Source: Spartobacteria bacterium LR76
GTDB lineage: Bacteria > Verrucomicrobiota > Verrucomicrobiia > Chthoniobacterales > Terrimicrobiaceae
Direction of reading: 5' to 3'
Length of the DNA stretch: 64,000 nucleotides
Assembly: GCA_003054655.1 (NCBI GenBank)
Contig: QAYZ01000010.1
Location: 62,001 to 126,000, forward strand
Shown here: positions 42,011 to 50,899 of the stretch, piece after piece
How the letters are laid out: the number at the start of each line of letters is the position of its first letter
Numbering within the stretch: position 1 is the stretch's first letter
Program-made: the position numbers and the translations under genes
Notes under the pieces: model-generated
The model's input: only the letters and a program-made list of their open reading frames with translations
Databases searched by the model: none
Told to the model about the DNA's origin: nothing

Positions 42011-43261
42011 TTAGTCCTCCGCCCGGATCAGCCGGGTCGGGTACACGCGTTCCAGGATGATCGGGCTGAAGAAGGTCGTGGCCAGCGCCATGAGGACAAA
42101 CATCGTGAAGACCGCCGGCGAGATCACGCCGAGCTGCAGGCCCACGTTGAGGATCACCAGCTCCGTCAGGCCGCGCGTATTCATCAGCCAGCCCAGCGCC
42201 GAGGCCTCGCGCGGCGGCATGCCGCCCAGAGTCCGCGCCGCCACGAGGACGCCGCCGTATTTGCCCAGCGTCGCCACCAGAATCACCAGCGCACACACCC
42301 CCGCCGCCTGCCAGCTCCCCAGCAGGCCGATATTCGTATTCAGGCCGCTGTAGGCGAAGAAAATCGGCAGCAGGAAGAGCGAGACAAAGTCGTGCGTCTT
42401 CTCGCGCAGGCTCGCCACCAACGCCTCATTGTCGCGCGGCACGATCACGCCCACCAGGAACCCACCAAAGATCACATCGATCCCGATCCGCTGCGTCGCA
42501 TAGGCCGAGAGCAGCACGGTCACAAACACCGCCGTGAAGACCCCCGGCGTCACGCTCGCCGCCGAGCCTGCAAATCTCGCCATCAGCCGCCCCGCCAGCC
42601 AGCGGCCCACTGTTAGCATCGCCGCCGCGAAGAGCACGATCCCCGCAAAGGTCGGGATGGCCGAGTCAATATTATGAAGCTTCACCACCGCGATCGCCAC
42701 CGCCAGCAGCGACCACGCGCAGATGTCATCCACCGACGCGCACGCGATCGCCATGCTCCCCAGCCGCGTCAGCGCGATCCCGAGATCCGACAGCATCCGC
42801 GCCAGTACGGGAAACGCCGTCACCGACAGCGCCGCGCCGATGAAGACCGCCAGCGAAACATAGCTCACCCCGCGCTCGGCATTGAACGGCATCACGACCA
42901 GGCATAGCGCGAAGCTGAGCAGGAACGGCACGACCACGCCCGAGAGCGAAATCCCCAGCGCCCGCGACATCTTCCCGCGCAGCACCTTGAGATTCACATC
43001 CAGCCCGACGAGAAACATGAAGTAGATCAGCCCGATCTCGGCCAGCACGTAGAGAAATGGCTTCACCGTCGCGGGAATGACTCCCGCCGCCACCTGCGGG
43101 GCCACCCAGCCCAGGAACGACGGCCCGAGCAGGATGCCCGCCACCATTTCGCCCACCACCGCCGGCTGCCCGCACCGCACAAAGAGCGCCCCCACAAGTC
43201 GCGCCAGCCCCAGGATGACGCTAATAGCCAGCAGCAGTTGCAACAAAAGCTCGGGTGTCAT
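42011..43261 (-). CDS. CPA2-family cation:proton antiporter
   Basis: A 416-residue membrane protein with 11-13 spans. The family hallmarks are GEMVAGILLGPSFLGWV, FMFLVGLDVNLKVLR, ARMLSDLGIALTRLGSMAIA with CASVDDICAWSLLAV (the Asp pair in the ion path), and GWLMNTRGLTELVILNVGLQ near the end. It exchanges Na+ or K+ for protons. It is a single-gene unit followed by a T-module repeat. Confidence 0.88.
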   Translation of the reverse strand: MTPELLLQLLLAISVILGLARLVGALFVRCGQPAVVGEMVAGILLGPSFLGWVAPQVAAGVIPATVKPFLYVLAEIGLIYFMFLVGLDVNLKVLRGKMSRALGISLSGVVVPFLLSFALCLVVMPFNAERGVSYVSLAVFIGAALSVTAFPVLARMLSDLGIALTRLGSMAIACASVDDICAWSLLAVAIAVVKLHNIDSAIPTFAGIVLFAAAMLTVGRWLAGRLMARFAGSAASVTPGVFTAVFVTVLLSAYATQRIGIDVIFGGFLVGVIVPRDNEALVASLREKTHDFVSLFLLPIFFAYSGLNTNIGLLGSWQAAGVCALVILVATLGKYGGVLVAARTLGGMPPREASALGWLMNTRGLTELVILNVGLQLGVISPAVFTMFVLMALATTFFSPIILERVYPTRLIRAED

Positions 43262-43411
43262 GAAAGATTGATAGGATAAGTGTTAAGGTCGGACCTCCAC
43301 GGGAACACTCCAGGCCTGCACGGACCACTCCCGCACCCCGCCCAAAAGCCCCATCCCCCCGCCCGCGTCAAGCCGCATTTCCCGGACAAGGCGGAAGAAA
43401 GGAAGTTTTTA

Positions 43412-43860
43412 CAGAGCCGAGTCTGCGAGACAGGCGGAGCCAACGTCGCAAAGGACACAAAGGTTCGGGCCATCCGGCTACCGTCGAGGGCCGCCGTCAT
43501 CCTCAACCGCACGCCTGCGCCAACACGGTTTTCCAAGACAGGGTCAAACAAAAGGAAACGAAGGAAGCAAAGAACCCCGAGTTTTCAGTTTCCAGTGATT
43601 CAGTTTTCAGACTGCGCGCGAAGACACCGCATGCCGCCACCAGCCCGCGCGTCTCACGAAACCAGAACGGAAGACACTTTCACAGAAGGTCGCAAAGGAC
43701 ACAAAGGTCCACGCCTCACCACTCCGCTCCCGCCCCGCCATCACCCTCAAGCGCACGCCTGCGCCAATTCGGTTTTTCAAGACAGGGTTGAACAAAAGGA
43801 AACGAAGGAAGCAAAGGAAAGACCGCGAGTTTTCAGTGGTTCCGTTTTCAGACTGCGCGC
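43412..43860 (+). repeat. Composite dispersed repeat, tandemly duplicated
   Basis: Two successive copies of the composite: S/T module (CGCAAAGGACACAAAGG), a 70-80 bp middle with CGCACGCCTGCGCCAA and GGAAACGAAGGAAGCAAAG, then the F module and CAGACTGCGCGC. The two units are about 245 bp apart. No gene is seen between 43262 and 44185 apart from the fragment at 43917-44023. Confidence 0.75.
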
Positions 43861-43916
43861 GGAGATGCTTTAGGTCGGGAAAGGCACTTTTTTTGAGCTG
43901 AGTCCGCGAGGCCGGA

Positions 43917-44023
43917 GCACCACCGTCCCGCACGAGACTCTCGAGCACGTGCGCCGGATCGCGGAGTCGTTCATCCGCGCCAAGGTATCGCGTTTCAATA
44001 GGCAGGGCAAGCCGGTGCGGCAT
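43917..44023 (-). pseudogene. Fragment of the polyvalent-kinase gene (N-terminal part)
   Basis: The minus strand from ATG 44023 reads MPHRLALPIETRYLGADERL with RDPAHVLESLVRDGGA. This is nearly identical to the start of the gene at 46567-47259, then diverges into repeat DNA. The 5' flank (44024-44165) is duplicated as well. It is a truncated segmental duplicate. Confidence 0.8.
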
Positions 44024-44185
44024 GCCCGGTACCTTAGCCACCCCGCCCGCCAGCGGCAACGCTAAGACTGTTCCAAAAGACAGCAGGCACCATCTCAAAA
44101 AAACTTCCGACTTCCGCGATCCTACTTCCGACTTCGCCCGGTCTGAAAACGGAATCACGGAAAGCTCGCCGTCTCCCGCCGCCCT

Positions 44186-46441
44186 TCAGAGCGTCTGAAA
44201 GATGGCGACTTCCGCCGACGTGGCCGTCCCGTTGCGCACCCGTTCGTGTATGGAGTCGAGCTGCTTGCGGATCATCACAAAGACTTCGACGTCGTCGAGG
44301 GTCGTGAGCTGGTTGCCCAGGTACTGCTCGGCATACCGGCGCCGAGCCTCGCGATAGCTGACCGTCGTCGGCAGCCCGCAAAGGACGCGAATGATGGTCA
44401 GGTTGGAAACGGTGAAATAGAGTGCATCATCAAAGCCCGGCCCCTGGCTCGCCTCCAGCAGAGGGTACTGTATCCTGCCGCGGTAATCCTTGTTCAGATA
44501 GGCTGCGACCGCCGTCCGCACGAGCAAGAGATCACGATCGGAGAGGTTCTCCGGGACCTTCAGCGGCGACGGTTGCAAGCTCGCGAGGGCGACCTCCACG
44601 CTGTCGAGCTTTGCCTCCAGTTTCTGCACCCGCTCGGGTACAGGAGCGGCGATCAAATTGAGCTTCGAGGAGAGCTTGAACTTGTCCCGCGTCTGCGGCG
44701 GCAGCGCACGCCACAGAGCATCCGCCCGCTCAAACTGCATCTGGATCAGAGCAAACAGCTTCAGGTCCGACCATACCCCCTCGCCGCCGTAGTACGTGCT
44801 GAAGTACCGCCGCTTCTGAGAGATCAGTTCCGTCGCATCCGCAGCCTCGCCGACATACATCTCCAGGAACACCCTGTTACACGCCCGAACCTGCATACCC
44901 ACGGGATCTTTCGACTTCAGCATCTTCTTCGCGCCGTTGACCATGGCAAACTCGTTCCTGTCCTCCGAACGAAGGAAAAGCCCCTCTGCAAAGATGAAAT
45001 CCTCCTCCGACGGCTCGCGGTAAAACGCATCCGTGGATAGCGGCTTGACCTTCGCAGGATCAAGCTCGCTCCGCGCCCGCGCCACCGCTGCGTCTGTCTC
45101 CATAAATATCTCGTACAGTTTCGGAGTATCGAGACCCGGGAGTTTTTCCCCGGCGTCTTTCTTTCCCGCATCCGCCCCGATCTGATCGACGCCCATATCG
45201 ATCTGCCGCTCGATCACCGCAAAAAGCTCCGCCTCTGTCAGAGTGCGGTCGCTCCCGGTGAACTCCCTGATGTAGCGATTTCGCAACGGCTGCACCGATC
45301 CGCGCACCTCATCCACGTCGTACACTGCGCCGATCATCGCGAGGTTCGCCTGTTCAAAATACGCCTGCTCGGCCGTCATCCTGGCAAAATCTCCCGCCCC
45401 CTCGCCTCGGAAAAAATCATCCCGGTAGGTTCGGTCCTGGTAATACCCGACCAGCTTGCCGGAATCCTTCCCTTCCAGGATCTTTCTCATGGCCGCCTGG
45501 GGGAGCGGCTGTATTGGCATATCCTCCACCCGCGCCCGCGCCGCCTCCAGCCGGGCATTCATCTCCACGAGGGTCTTTTCCACCCGGGCCTGCGCGGCGG
45601 CCTTGGCCTCGGCAGCACTCGCTTTCCCCGCCGCCGGGGACGCCCCCGGCGAAGCCGTCGGCTTTCCCCCCGCCTGCGGCGTCGATTGCGCACCGGGCGG
45701 ATTTTTCCTCCCCCGCTCCGCCGCAAAACCCGTCCAATCGCCTTCCGAGTCAGCCGCAGAGCCTTTTCCGTTGGCCTCGGGCGCGACCGTCGCCGGGCCA
45801 GCCCGCTTGACTATCGCAGCCGCCGCGTCTCGGATCTGCCCAGCTTTCTTCTGCCCAAACTCGCCCCAGTACATGCTCATCACCTCCAGCGCCTCGCTAT
45901 CGGTGATCCGGCGCATCCTTTCCCACACCGCAGCCTCCGCCGGAGTCCGGGCCTCCCCAAGGGGCGGCACCAATATCGTGGCATACTGATACACGCAGAC
46001 CGCCAGCACCTCTCGATTTCCAAACTCCCCTTCCTTCCCCGTGTACTCCTGCATGAACCTCCGCCGATATTTCGCCATCTCGTCCGGCGCGATCTCCCGC
46101 CCATACAGCACCTCAAGGCAAGACTGGACGATCCATCCATAATAGTCATCCGCCGTGAGGTCACGCCCCACGAACCGCGCCACCATCGGCGCATACACCT
46201 TGCAGCGATAGGGCTTCATGCACGTCAGCATCACCGCCTGCACCCTCTCCAGATCGCCCTCGCGGCGAAAGTCCGGCAGGCGCGGTATCTTGACATCATA
46301 GCGCGCCACCTCGTGTTTCATATCCTCCAACTGACGCTCAAACTCCGCCACCCGCTCCTCATACCACTCGGCAGCCCCGGCACCCATCGCCATCACCCCC
46401 AGCCAAAGCACCATAGCCCAACGCAAAGCCGCACCATTCAT
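44186..46441 (-). CDS. Large secreted protein with four degenerate tandem repeats
   Basis: A 751-residue exported protein. The ATG at 46441 has AGGAG 9 nt upstream and opens a signal peptide (cleavage near AGAAEW). Four copies of a roughly 50-residue pattern are visible: VLYGREIAPDEMAKYRRRF (about 103-153), VRGSVQPLRNRYIREFTG, MYVGEAADATELISQKRRYF, and TIIRVLCGLPTTVSYREARR near the C-terminus. Each has an R-R-(Y/F) helix, an E-(Y/F) and G turn and a second helix with a terminal Q. A 100-residue Ala/Lys/Pro-rich linker separates copies 1 and 2. No known family. Confidence 0.72.
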   Translation of the reverse strand: MNGAALRWAMVLWLGVMAMGAGAAEWYEERVAEFERQLEDMKHEVARYDVKIPRLPDFRREGDLERVQAVMLTCMKPYRCKVYAPMVARFVGRDLTADDYYGWIVQSCLEVLYGREIAPDEMAKYRRRFMQEYTGKEGEFGNREVLAVCVYQYATILVPPLGEARTPAEAAVWERMRRITDSEALEVMSMYWGEFGQKKAGQIRDAAAAIVKRAGPATVAPEANGKGSAADSEGDWTGFAAERGRKNPPGAQSTPQAGGKPTASPGASPAAGKASAAEAKAAAQARVEKTLVEMNARLEAARARVEDMPIQPLPQAAMRKILEGKDSGKLVGYYQDRTYRDDFFRGEGAGDFARMTAEQAYFEQANLAMIGAVYDVDEVRGSVQPLRNRYIREFTGSDRTLTEAELFAVIERQIDMGVDQIGADAGKKDAGEKLPGLDTPKLYEIFMETDAAVARARSELDPAKVKPLSTDAFYREPSEEDFIFAEGLFLRSEDRNEFAMVNGAKKMLKSKDPVGMQVRACNRVFLEMYVGEAADATELISQKRRYFSTYYGGEGVWSDLKLFALIQMQFERADALWRALPPQTRDKFKLSSKLNLIAAPVPERVQKLEAKLDSVEVALASLQPSPLKVPENLSDRDLLLVRTAVAAYLNKDYRGRIQYPLLEASQGPGFDDALYFTVSNLTIIRVLCGLPTTVSYREARRRYAEQYLGNQLTTLDDVEVFVMIRKQLDSIHERVRNGTATSAEVAIFQTL

Positions 46442-46566
46442 CTCCCCGACTCCTCTCAAACCCATCCCGCTAAGCCAAGCCGCAAAATCTTAGCGATGCT
46501 CGAAAAACGCCCACGTTCACCGACAAGCCCTCACCCGTTTCCACCTCGCCCGGTCTGAAAACAGAA

Positions 46567-47259
46567 TCACGAAAACCCAAACACCCGCCGCCCCTGTACG
46601 GCACGCAGTTCCTCCGGACGCGCGGGCTCGATTTGCAAATCCACCGCCCACATCGCGCCATCCGGCTGCACGATCACATTGCCCGGCGTGAGCGTGTCCC
46701 ACACCGCCACGGCCAGCACGGGATGCACCCAGCGACCGTCGTATTCCACGAATCCCCGGCTCCGCAAATAATCCGCCTGCTCCTCCATCGTCGCATCGCG
46801 CCCCTCCACGAAGGACTGCGAGATCACCACGCGCGGCTCATCCTCGCCCGGCATCCGCACCACGCCCTCAAAGCGCACATCGTCGCCAAACACGCGATTC
46901 GCCAGCGCCCAGCGCTCCAGGTACGCCCCGGCATCCTCCGCCTGCGCGCCCAGCATTCCCGGCTTCGTTATCTTGACGAGTCGTCCGGTGTCGCGGTCAA
47001 GGAAGACGGCATGCTCACCGCCCGCGAATTCCGGTCGGGTAAACTCTTCAGGATCGAGATCGAGGCTTCCCCGCTGTTCATCCGCCCACGCAACGAGGCG
47101 GGCAAAACGGGCGAGGCATCGCCCATGTTTCCCTTGCTCGCCTTGGCCTGGCGCACCACCGTCTCGTAAGAGACTTTCGAGCACGTGCGCCGGATCGCGG
47201 AGTCGTTCATCCACGCCAAGGTATCGCGTTTCTATAGGCAGGGCAAGCCGGTGCCGCAT
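46567..47259 (-). CDS. Stand-alone polyvalent-protein-type kinase domain
   Basis: A 230-residue protein matching the S/T/Y-kinase-like domain of phage and mobile-element polyvalent proteins: HAVFLDRDTGRLVKITKPGM, YLERWALANRVFGDDVRFEG, RVVISQSFVEGRDATMEEQA, YLRSRGFVEYDGRWVHPVLA, VWDTLTPGNVIVQPDGAMWA, VDLQIEPARP. The Lys in VKIT and the N-V...D-L pair (catalytic loop and metal site) are in the expected order. Normally this domain is part of very large injected proteins; here it is alone. The C-terminus runs into an F-module repeat, so the stop lies within repeat DNA. Confidence 0.75.
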   Translation of the reverse strand: MRHRLALPIETRYLGVDERLRDPAHVLESLLRDGGAPGQGEQGKHGRCLARFARLVAWADEQRGSLDLDPEEFTRPEFAGGEHAVFLDRDTGRLVKITKPGMLGAQAEDAGAYLERWALANRVFGDDVRFEGVVRMPGEDEPRVVISQSFVEGRDATMEEQADYLRSRGFVEYDGRWVHPVLAVAVWDTLTPGNVIVQPDGAMWAVDLQIEPARPEELRAVQGRRVFGFS

Positions 47260-47420
47260 GCCCCGCACCTTAGCCACCCCGCCCGCCAGCGGCAACGCAA
47301 AGACATCTCCCAAAAAAGCAACAGGCTCCGCCTCAAAAAACCTTCCGACTTCCGCGATCCCACTTCCGACTTCGCCTCGGCCCGTCTGAAAACTGAACCA
47401 CTGAAAACTCACAGTCTTTT

Positions 47421-48608
47421 CTAATACTTCTTCCAGTAATCGGGATTTTGCAAAGGGGAGTCCGGGGGATTGCCGGGACCGGACGAACCGGAGTCGCCGG
47501 GAAAGCCCGACATGACGCGCGGATTGCCCGGGGCGAAGCGGTCGCCAAAGCCCATCCGGGAGCGCACCATCTCCTGCTGCCGCGTCGCCGCGAGCTGATC
47601 CACCACCTCGGGGTGCGTCTCGATGATCTGCCGGGCGTGCTCGCCGCTCACCGCCACCTGGGCCGGGATGCCCGCCTGCTGCAACGCCTCGAGGTAATCT
47701 CCCAGCGCGCCCATCAGCTGCGAATCGCCCTCCTTCTTCAATCCCGAGAGGGTCTTGTCCAGCGCCGTCAGCCGCGCCGTCGTCCACGCCGGGCAATCCC
47801 GGAGCACGCCCGCGCGGTAGGCCAGGACGCGCCAATACACCACCATCTCGCCCTTTTTTGCCGCCAGGTCGAGGAGGCGCTGCAGGTAGGCAAATGTCAC
47901 CTCGCCCTTTTTCGGCGGCAGGCGAAAACCCTCCGGCAGGTCGAGATACGTCGCGGCCACGAGCGGCAGGAGCATCATCTTGTACGTGGTCACGTCGGGG
48001 TCATCCTCCAGCTCGGGCCGACACGCCGCCTCCACCTGCGCGGCGGGCAGATCCGCCATCCTGCGCCGTATTCCCTGCAACCTCTCCAGCCTCTTCGCCT
48101 TTTCCACGCCATCGCGACTCAGGCCGTATTTGCTTTGGAAATCCCGCAGCTTCACGATGGCGACGTCAAAGTCCTCGAGGGAATCCAGCGGGTAGTCCAC
48201 CCAGCGCGTTTCCGTCGCCTGCTGGTAACGCTCCAGCACGGGCGAGCGCGGCATGAGCGAGAGCCAGTCGGTATTCTCGATGAGGTCCTCCAGCGCCTTG
48301 ACCGTCGCGGCATTGTCCTCGGCGCGCAGGGCCGTGAGGTAGTCGCTCCACCGCGAAACGAGAAAGATCGCGCCGCGCTGGCGGGCCTGGGAGGCGGGGT
48401 CGGTCGCGGGCGGCAGTTGCTCCAGCTTCAGCGCCAGCGTTTCCAGGTCGCCGGGCGTCTTGGCCGCGAGGCAGGCCGGGCCGACCTTGGCCAGCAGCAT
48501 GGCGCGCACGTTTTCGACCGCCGCCCCATCGGCGGCCCAGGCCGGCGCCGCCGCCAGCATCCACGCTGCGCCGAGGAGGACAGACCGGACCATGCGGAAA
48601 CTACGCAT
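47421..48608 (-). CDS. Secreted helical protein, paralogue of the 48621 product
   Basis: A 395-residue exported protein (signal peptide ending PAWAADG) made mostly of helices. It shares spaced motifs with the upstream gene: SRWSDYLTALRAEDNAATVK, then MPRSPVLERYQQA, and FAYLQRLLDLAAKKGEMVVY. The C-terminus is Gly/Ser/Pro-rich and low complexity. It is just 12 nt downstream of its paralogue, so probably co-transcribed. Alternative starts at 48617 (GTG) and 48593. Confidence 0.7.
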   Translation of the reverse strand: MRSFRMVRSVLLGAAWMLAAAPAWAADGAAVENVRAMLLAKVGPACLAAKTPGDLETLALKLEQLPPATDPASQARQRGAIFLVSRWSDYLTALRAEDNAATVKALEDLIENTDWLSLMPRSPVLERYQQATETRWVDYPLDSLEDFDVAIVKLRDFQSKYGLSRDGVEKAKRLERLQGIRRRMADLPAAQVEAACRPELEDDPDVTTYKMMLLPLVAATYLDLPEGFRLPPKKGEVTFAYLQRLLDLAAKKGEMVVYWRVLAYRAGVLRDCPAWTTARLTALDKTLSGLKKEGDSQLMGALGDYLEALQQAGIPAQVAVSGEHARQIIETHPEVVDQLAATRQQEMVRSRMGFGDRFAPGNPRVMSGFPGDSGSSGPGNPPDSPLQNPDYWKKY

Positions 48609-48620
48609 TCCGCCCACGGG

Positions 48621-50054
48621 TTAGCGGACTACGGGATACGGCACCGCGACCGGATAGGGGCGCGTCTCCGGCGTCTTTTCCGCCGCCTCGGCATCCTGCG
48701 GATGCTCTTTGCGGATGGTCTCCAGGCGCTTCTTTGCCTCCTCGATCGGGATGTTGTCGCCGGTCTGGGCGATGACGCGCTTGTACGCCGCGACGGCCTC
48801 GCGATACATGCCGGCCGACTCGTAGTTCTGCCCCTGGATGAAGGCCATGATGGCCTGGGCGTCGCCGGTGATCCAGGCAGGCGTCTGCCCGTTGCCAAAG
48901 GCCACCTGCCGGTAGGCCTCGAGCGCCTTGGACGTCGTCTTCCAGTCTCCCTTGGCGCGGGACTCGGTATTCACCCGCTGGAGATAAACCACCGGCGTCT
49001 CGTCCGGCTTTGTGGGGTACGCCGCCTCGATCTCGAGGTACTGCGGCAGGAAGGTCATGAGCAGCTCCATCGTGAGCGGCAGCATGTCCTGCTGCGCCTC
49101 CATCCCGCCATAGCGGTTCGCGTTTGTGCAGTAGGAGAAGGCCTGTCCGTACAACCCCGCCGCCACCTGCTGCTGCGCGTCGGCGAGCTGCTGCAGCGCC
49201 CGCAGCCGCGACTCGATCTGCTGGTTGCTGGTGTTCTTGTATTTCAGCTCCACCGTCTCGCGCCGCAAGGCCTCCACATCGGCGAGCTTTTTGCCCTTCA
49301 GGCTCGGGAGCTGATCGGTGACGCTCGACTTGTCCACCCCCAGAGCATCGATGCGCTGGAGGATCTCCGAGCGCGGGACAAAGGGGTATGACGAGGTATC
49401 CTGCGAGAGCCTTTGCAGCACGGTGCGGGCCGCGTCGATGTTGCCGTTGTTCTTGTTCGCGAGGTAATCCTGCCACCGGCACATGAAGGTCACCGCCGAG
49501 CGCGCCTGCTCGACCTTGCGCTGCACGGCCTGGGAGTTGTTATAGTCGCGGGATAGGCTGAGATTGCTCAACTGGATGATCTGGTCGTCGAGGTCCTTCG
49601 GCTCCTTCGCCGCAAAGGTCGCCTTCATCGCTGCGTCGACCTGCGCCGTCGCCTGGTCGATCACCGCCTTGTCCCGCGCCTCCGCCTGGGCCTGCGCCGT
49701 GGCGAGGATCTTGGCGCAGAGCTTTTGCACATCCTCCGAGGGCGCCACGGACTGCACCTGATTCAGCGCATCCTGCAGATTGCTCACCCCGCCGCCCGAG
49801 CTCAATGCCCGCCGCACCGTCGCCCCGGCCTGCGTCACGTAATATTGCATTTCGCGCGCACGATCCGGCGAGGCACCCGTGCCAGCGTCCTTTTGCTGCT
49901 GCTTCACCGCGGCCCGCACCGCCGCATCGAGCTGAGCCACCAGGTCATCCGTCGTCTCCGTCGCCGCCGCGGTCGTCTTTTCATCAGCCGCCCGCGCAAC
50001 CGGGACCGAAACAGCCAGCGCCGCCACCAGCGCCCAGGGGAATAAGGCTTTCAT
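48621..50054 (-). CDS. Secreted helical protein, paralogue of the 47421 product
   Basis: A 477-residue exported protein (signal peptide ending PVARAADE), mainly helical with Gln/Ala-rich coiled-coil-like regions. Shared blocks with the downstream paralogue are CRWQDYLANKNNGNIDAART, FVPRSEILQRIDAL and VYLQRVNTESRAKGDWKTTS. The pattern suggests a tetratricopeptide-like or spectrin-like repeat fold. No known family; first gene of a minus-strand group. Confidence 0.7.
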   Translation of the reverse strand: MKALFPWALVAALAVSVPVARAADEKTTAAATETTDDLVAQLDAAVRAAVKQQQKDAGTGASPDRAREMQYYVTQAGATVRRALSSGGGVSNLQDALNQVQSVAPSEDVQKLCAKILATAQAQAEARDKAVIDQATAQVDAAMKATFAAKEPKDLDDQIIQLSNLSLSRDYNNSQAVQRKVEQARSAVTFMCRWQDYLANKNNGNIDAARTVLQRLSQDTSSYPFVPRSEILQRIDALGVDKSSVTDQLPSLKGKKLADVEALRRETVELKYKNTSNQQIESRLRALQQLADAQQQVAAGLYGQAFSYCTNANRYGGMEAQQDMLPLTMELLMTFLPQYLEIEAAYPTKPDETPVVYLQRVNTESRAKGDWKTTSKALEAYRQVAFGNGQTPAWITGDAQAIMAFIQGQNYESAGMYREAVAAYKRVIAQTGDNIPIEEAKKRLETIRKEHPQDAEAAEKTPETRPYPVAVPYPVVR

Positions 50055-50129
50055 ATAAACAGAGCGCGATCTCTAAGCCATCCCCGCCCGGAAGTCGAGA
50101 AATCCCGCCCGCCTCCCTCGGCAAAGGGA

Positions 50130-50176
50130 GACGGAGACAGCGAGTTTTCTGTCGTCCCGTTTTTCGACTTTGCGCA
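50130..50176 (+). repeat. Diverged F module
   Basis: ACAGCGAGTTTTCTGTCG plus TCCCGTTTTTCGACTTTGCGC retains the F layout with several changes. The rest of the 353-bp gap (50055-50407) has lower GC towards 50408 and no supported gene. Confidence 0.45.
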
Positions 50177-50407
50177 AAGGAAGGGCCGCCCACGTCCCCA
50201 CCCCGGGCGAGAAAACAGGATTCAGCGCGCCAGATCTCTCATGGATGAGTTGACCGAGTAAATAACAGATGGCAGGAGAAACGTATGGCGAGGAAAACAG
50301 GCGACTTGAGCAGTTCGTTGAAATGAAAACACACAAGCATACTGGCTCCTTTTTCATCACTTTCGGCCCCCGCTTTGGCAGACAATACCAGCAAATGCCG
50401 CAGCGCC

Positions 50408-50839
50408 ATGAGTGACATCGCCACGTTGGAAAAACGAATCGACCTGGCCTTTCCGGGTCGAGAGAAGCATATCGACGAAGAAGACTGCGGAGAATTACGA
50501 CATGCTATTTCCCGTCTGGATGACGCCTCGGTGAAGAAGTTTCTTCCTGCCTTGCTCGTTGATATCCTCACGGCGTCTCAGTCGGGAGGCTCCCGTGACG
50601 GCGACTTCGTGATTTATTTCCTGGATGGCCTGAAATTGCATGAAGCGAACCCGGAAGAGCGAAGATTTCGTCAGAAGCTTGCAGACCGGACCTTTCAATC
50701 ATTCACAAAAGAACAGGCATCCGTCATTTCGGAGTGGCTGAATGCAATGGCTGATTACGAGTTCATCAAGATCTGCGAAGAAGACTATCGGTCTGCGGTT
50801 TTGTACTGGGAAAGGGCCCGATCGGAGACACGCCAATGA
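50408..50839 (+). CDS. Small soluble protein, DUF6714-like
   Basis: A 143-residue acidic protein (ATLEKRIDLAFPGREKHIDE, FLPALLVDILTASQSGGSRD, ADRTFQSFTKEQASVISEWL, YEFIKICEEDYRSAVLYWER), mainly helical and without signal peptide. The 'I..AF......DC.E....I' opening is like DUF6714 proteins. It lies on the opposite strand to its neighbours and has lower GC, so may be part of an acquired set. Function unknown. Confidence 0.6.
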   Translation: MSDIATLEKRIDLAFPGREKHIDEEDCGELRHAISRLDDASVKKFLPALLVDILTASQSGGSRDGDFVIYFLDGLKLHEANPEERRFRQKLADRTFQSFTKEQASVISEWLNAMADYEFIKICEEDYRSAVLYWERARSETRQ

Positions 50840-50899
50840 AATGCTTAAAGGCCGCATCCGCGAAATCATCGCGCCCAATTTGAAAACTCACCGTCTTCC

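Noticed and set aside
50323-50415. 30-codon ORF overlapping the start of the 50408 gene
   Set aside because: No Shine-Dalgarno, no protein-like pattern (Gln, His, Phe mix); the overlap could be chance.
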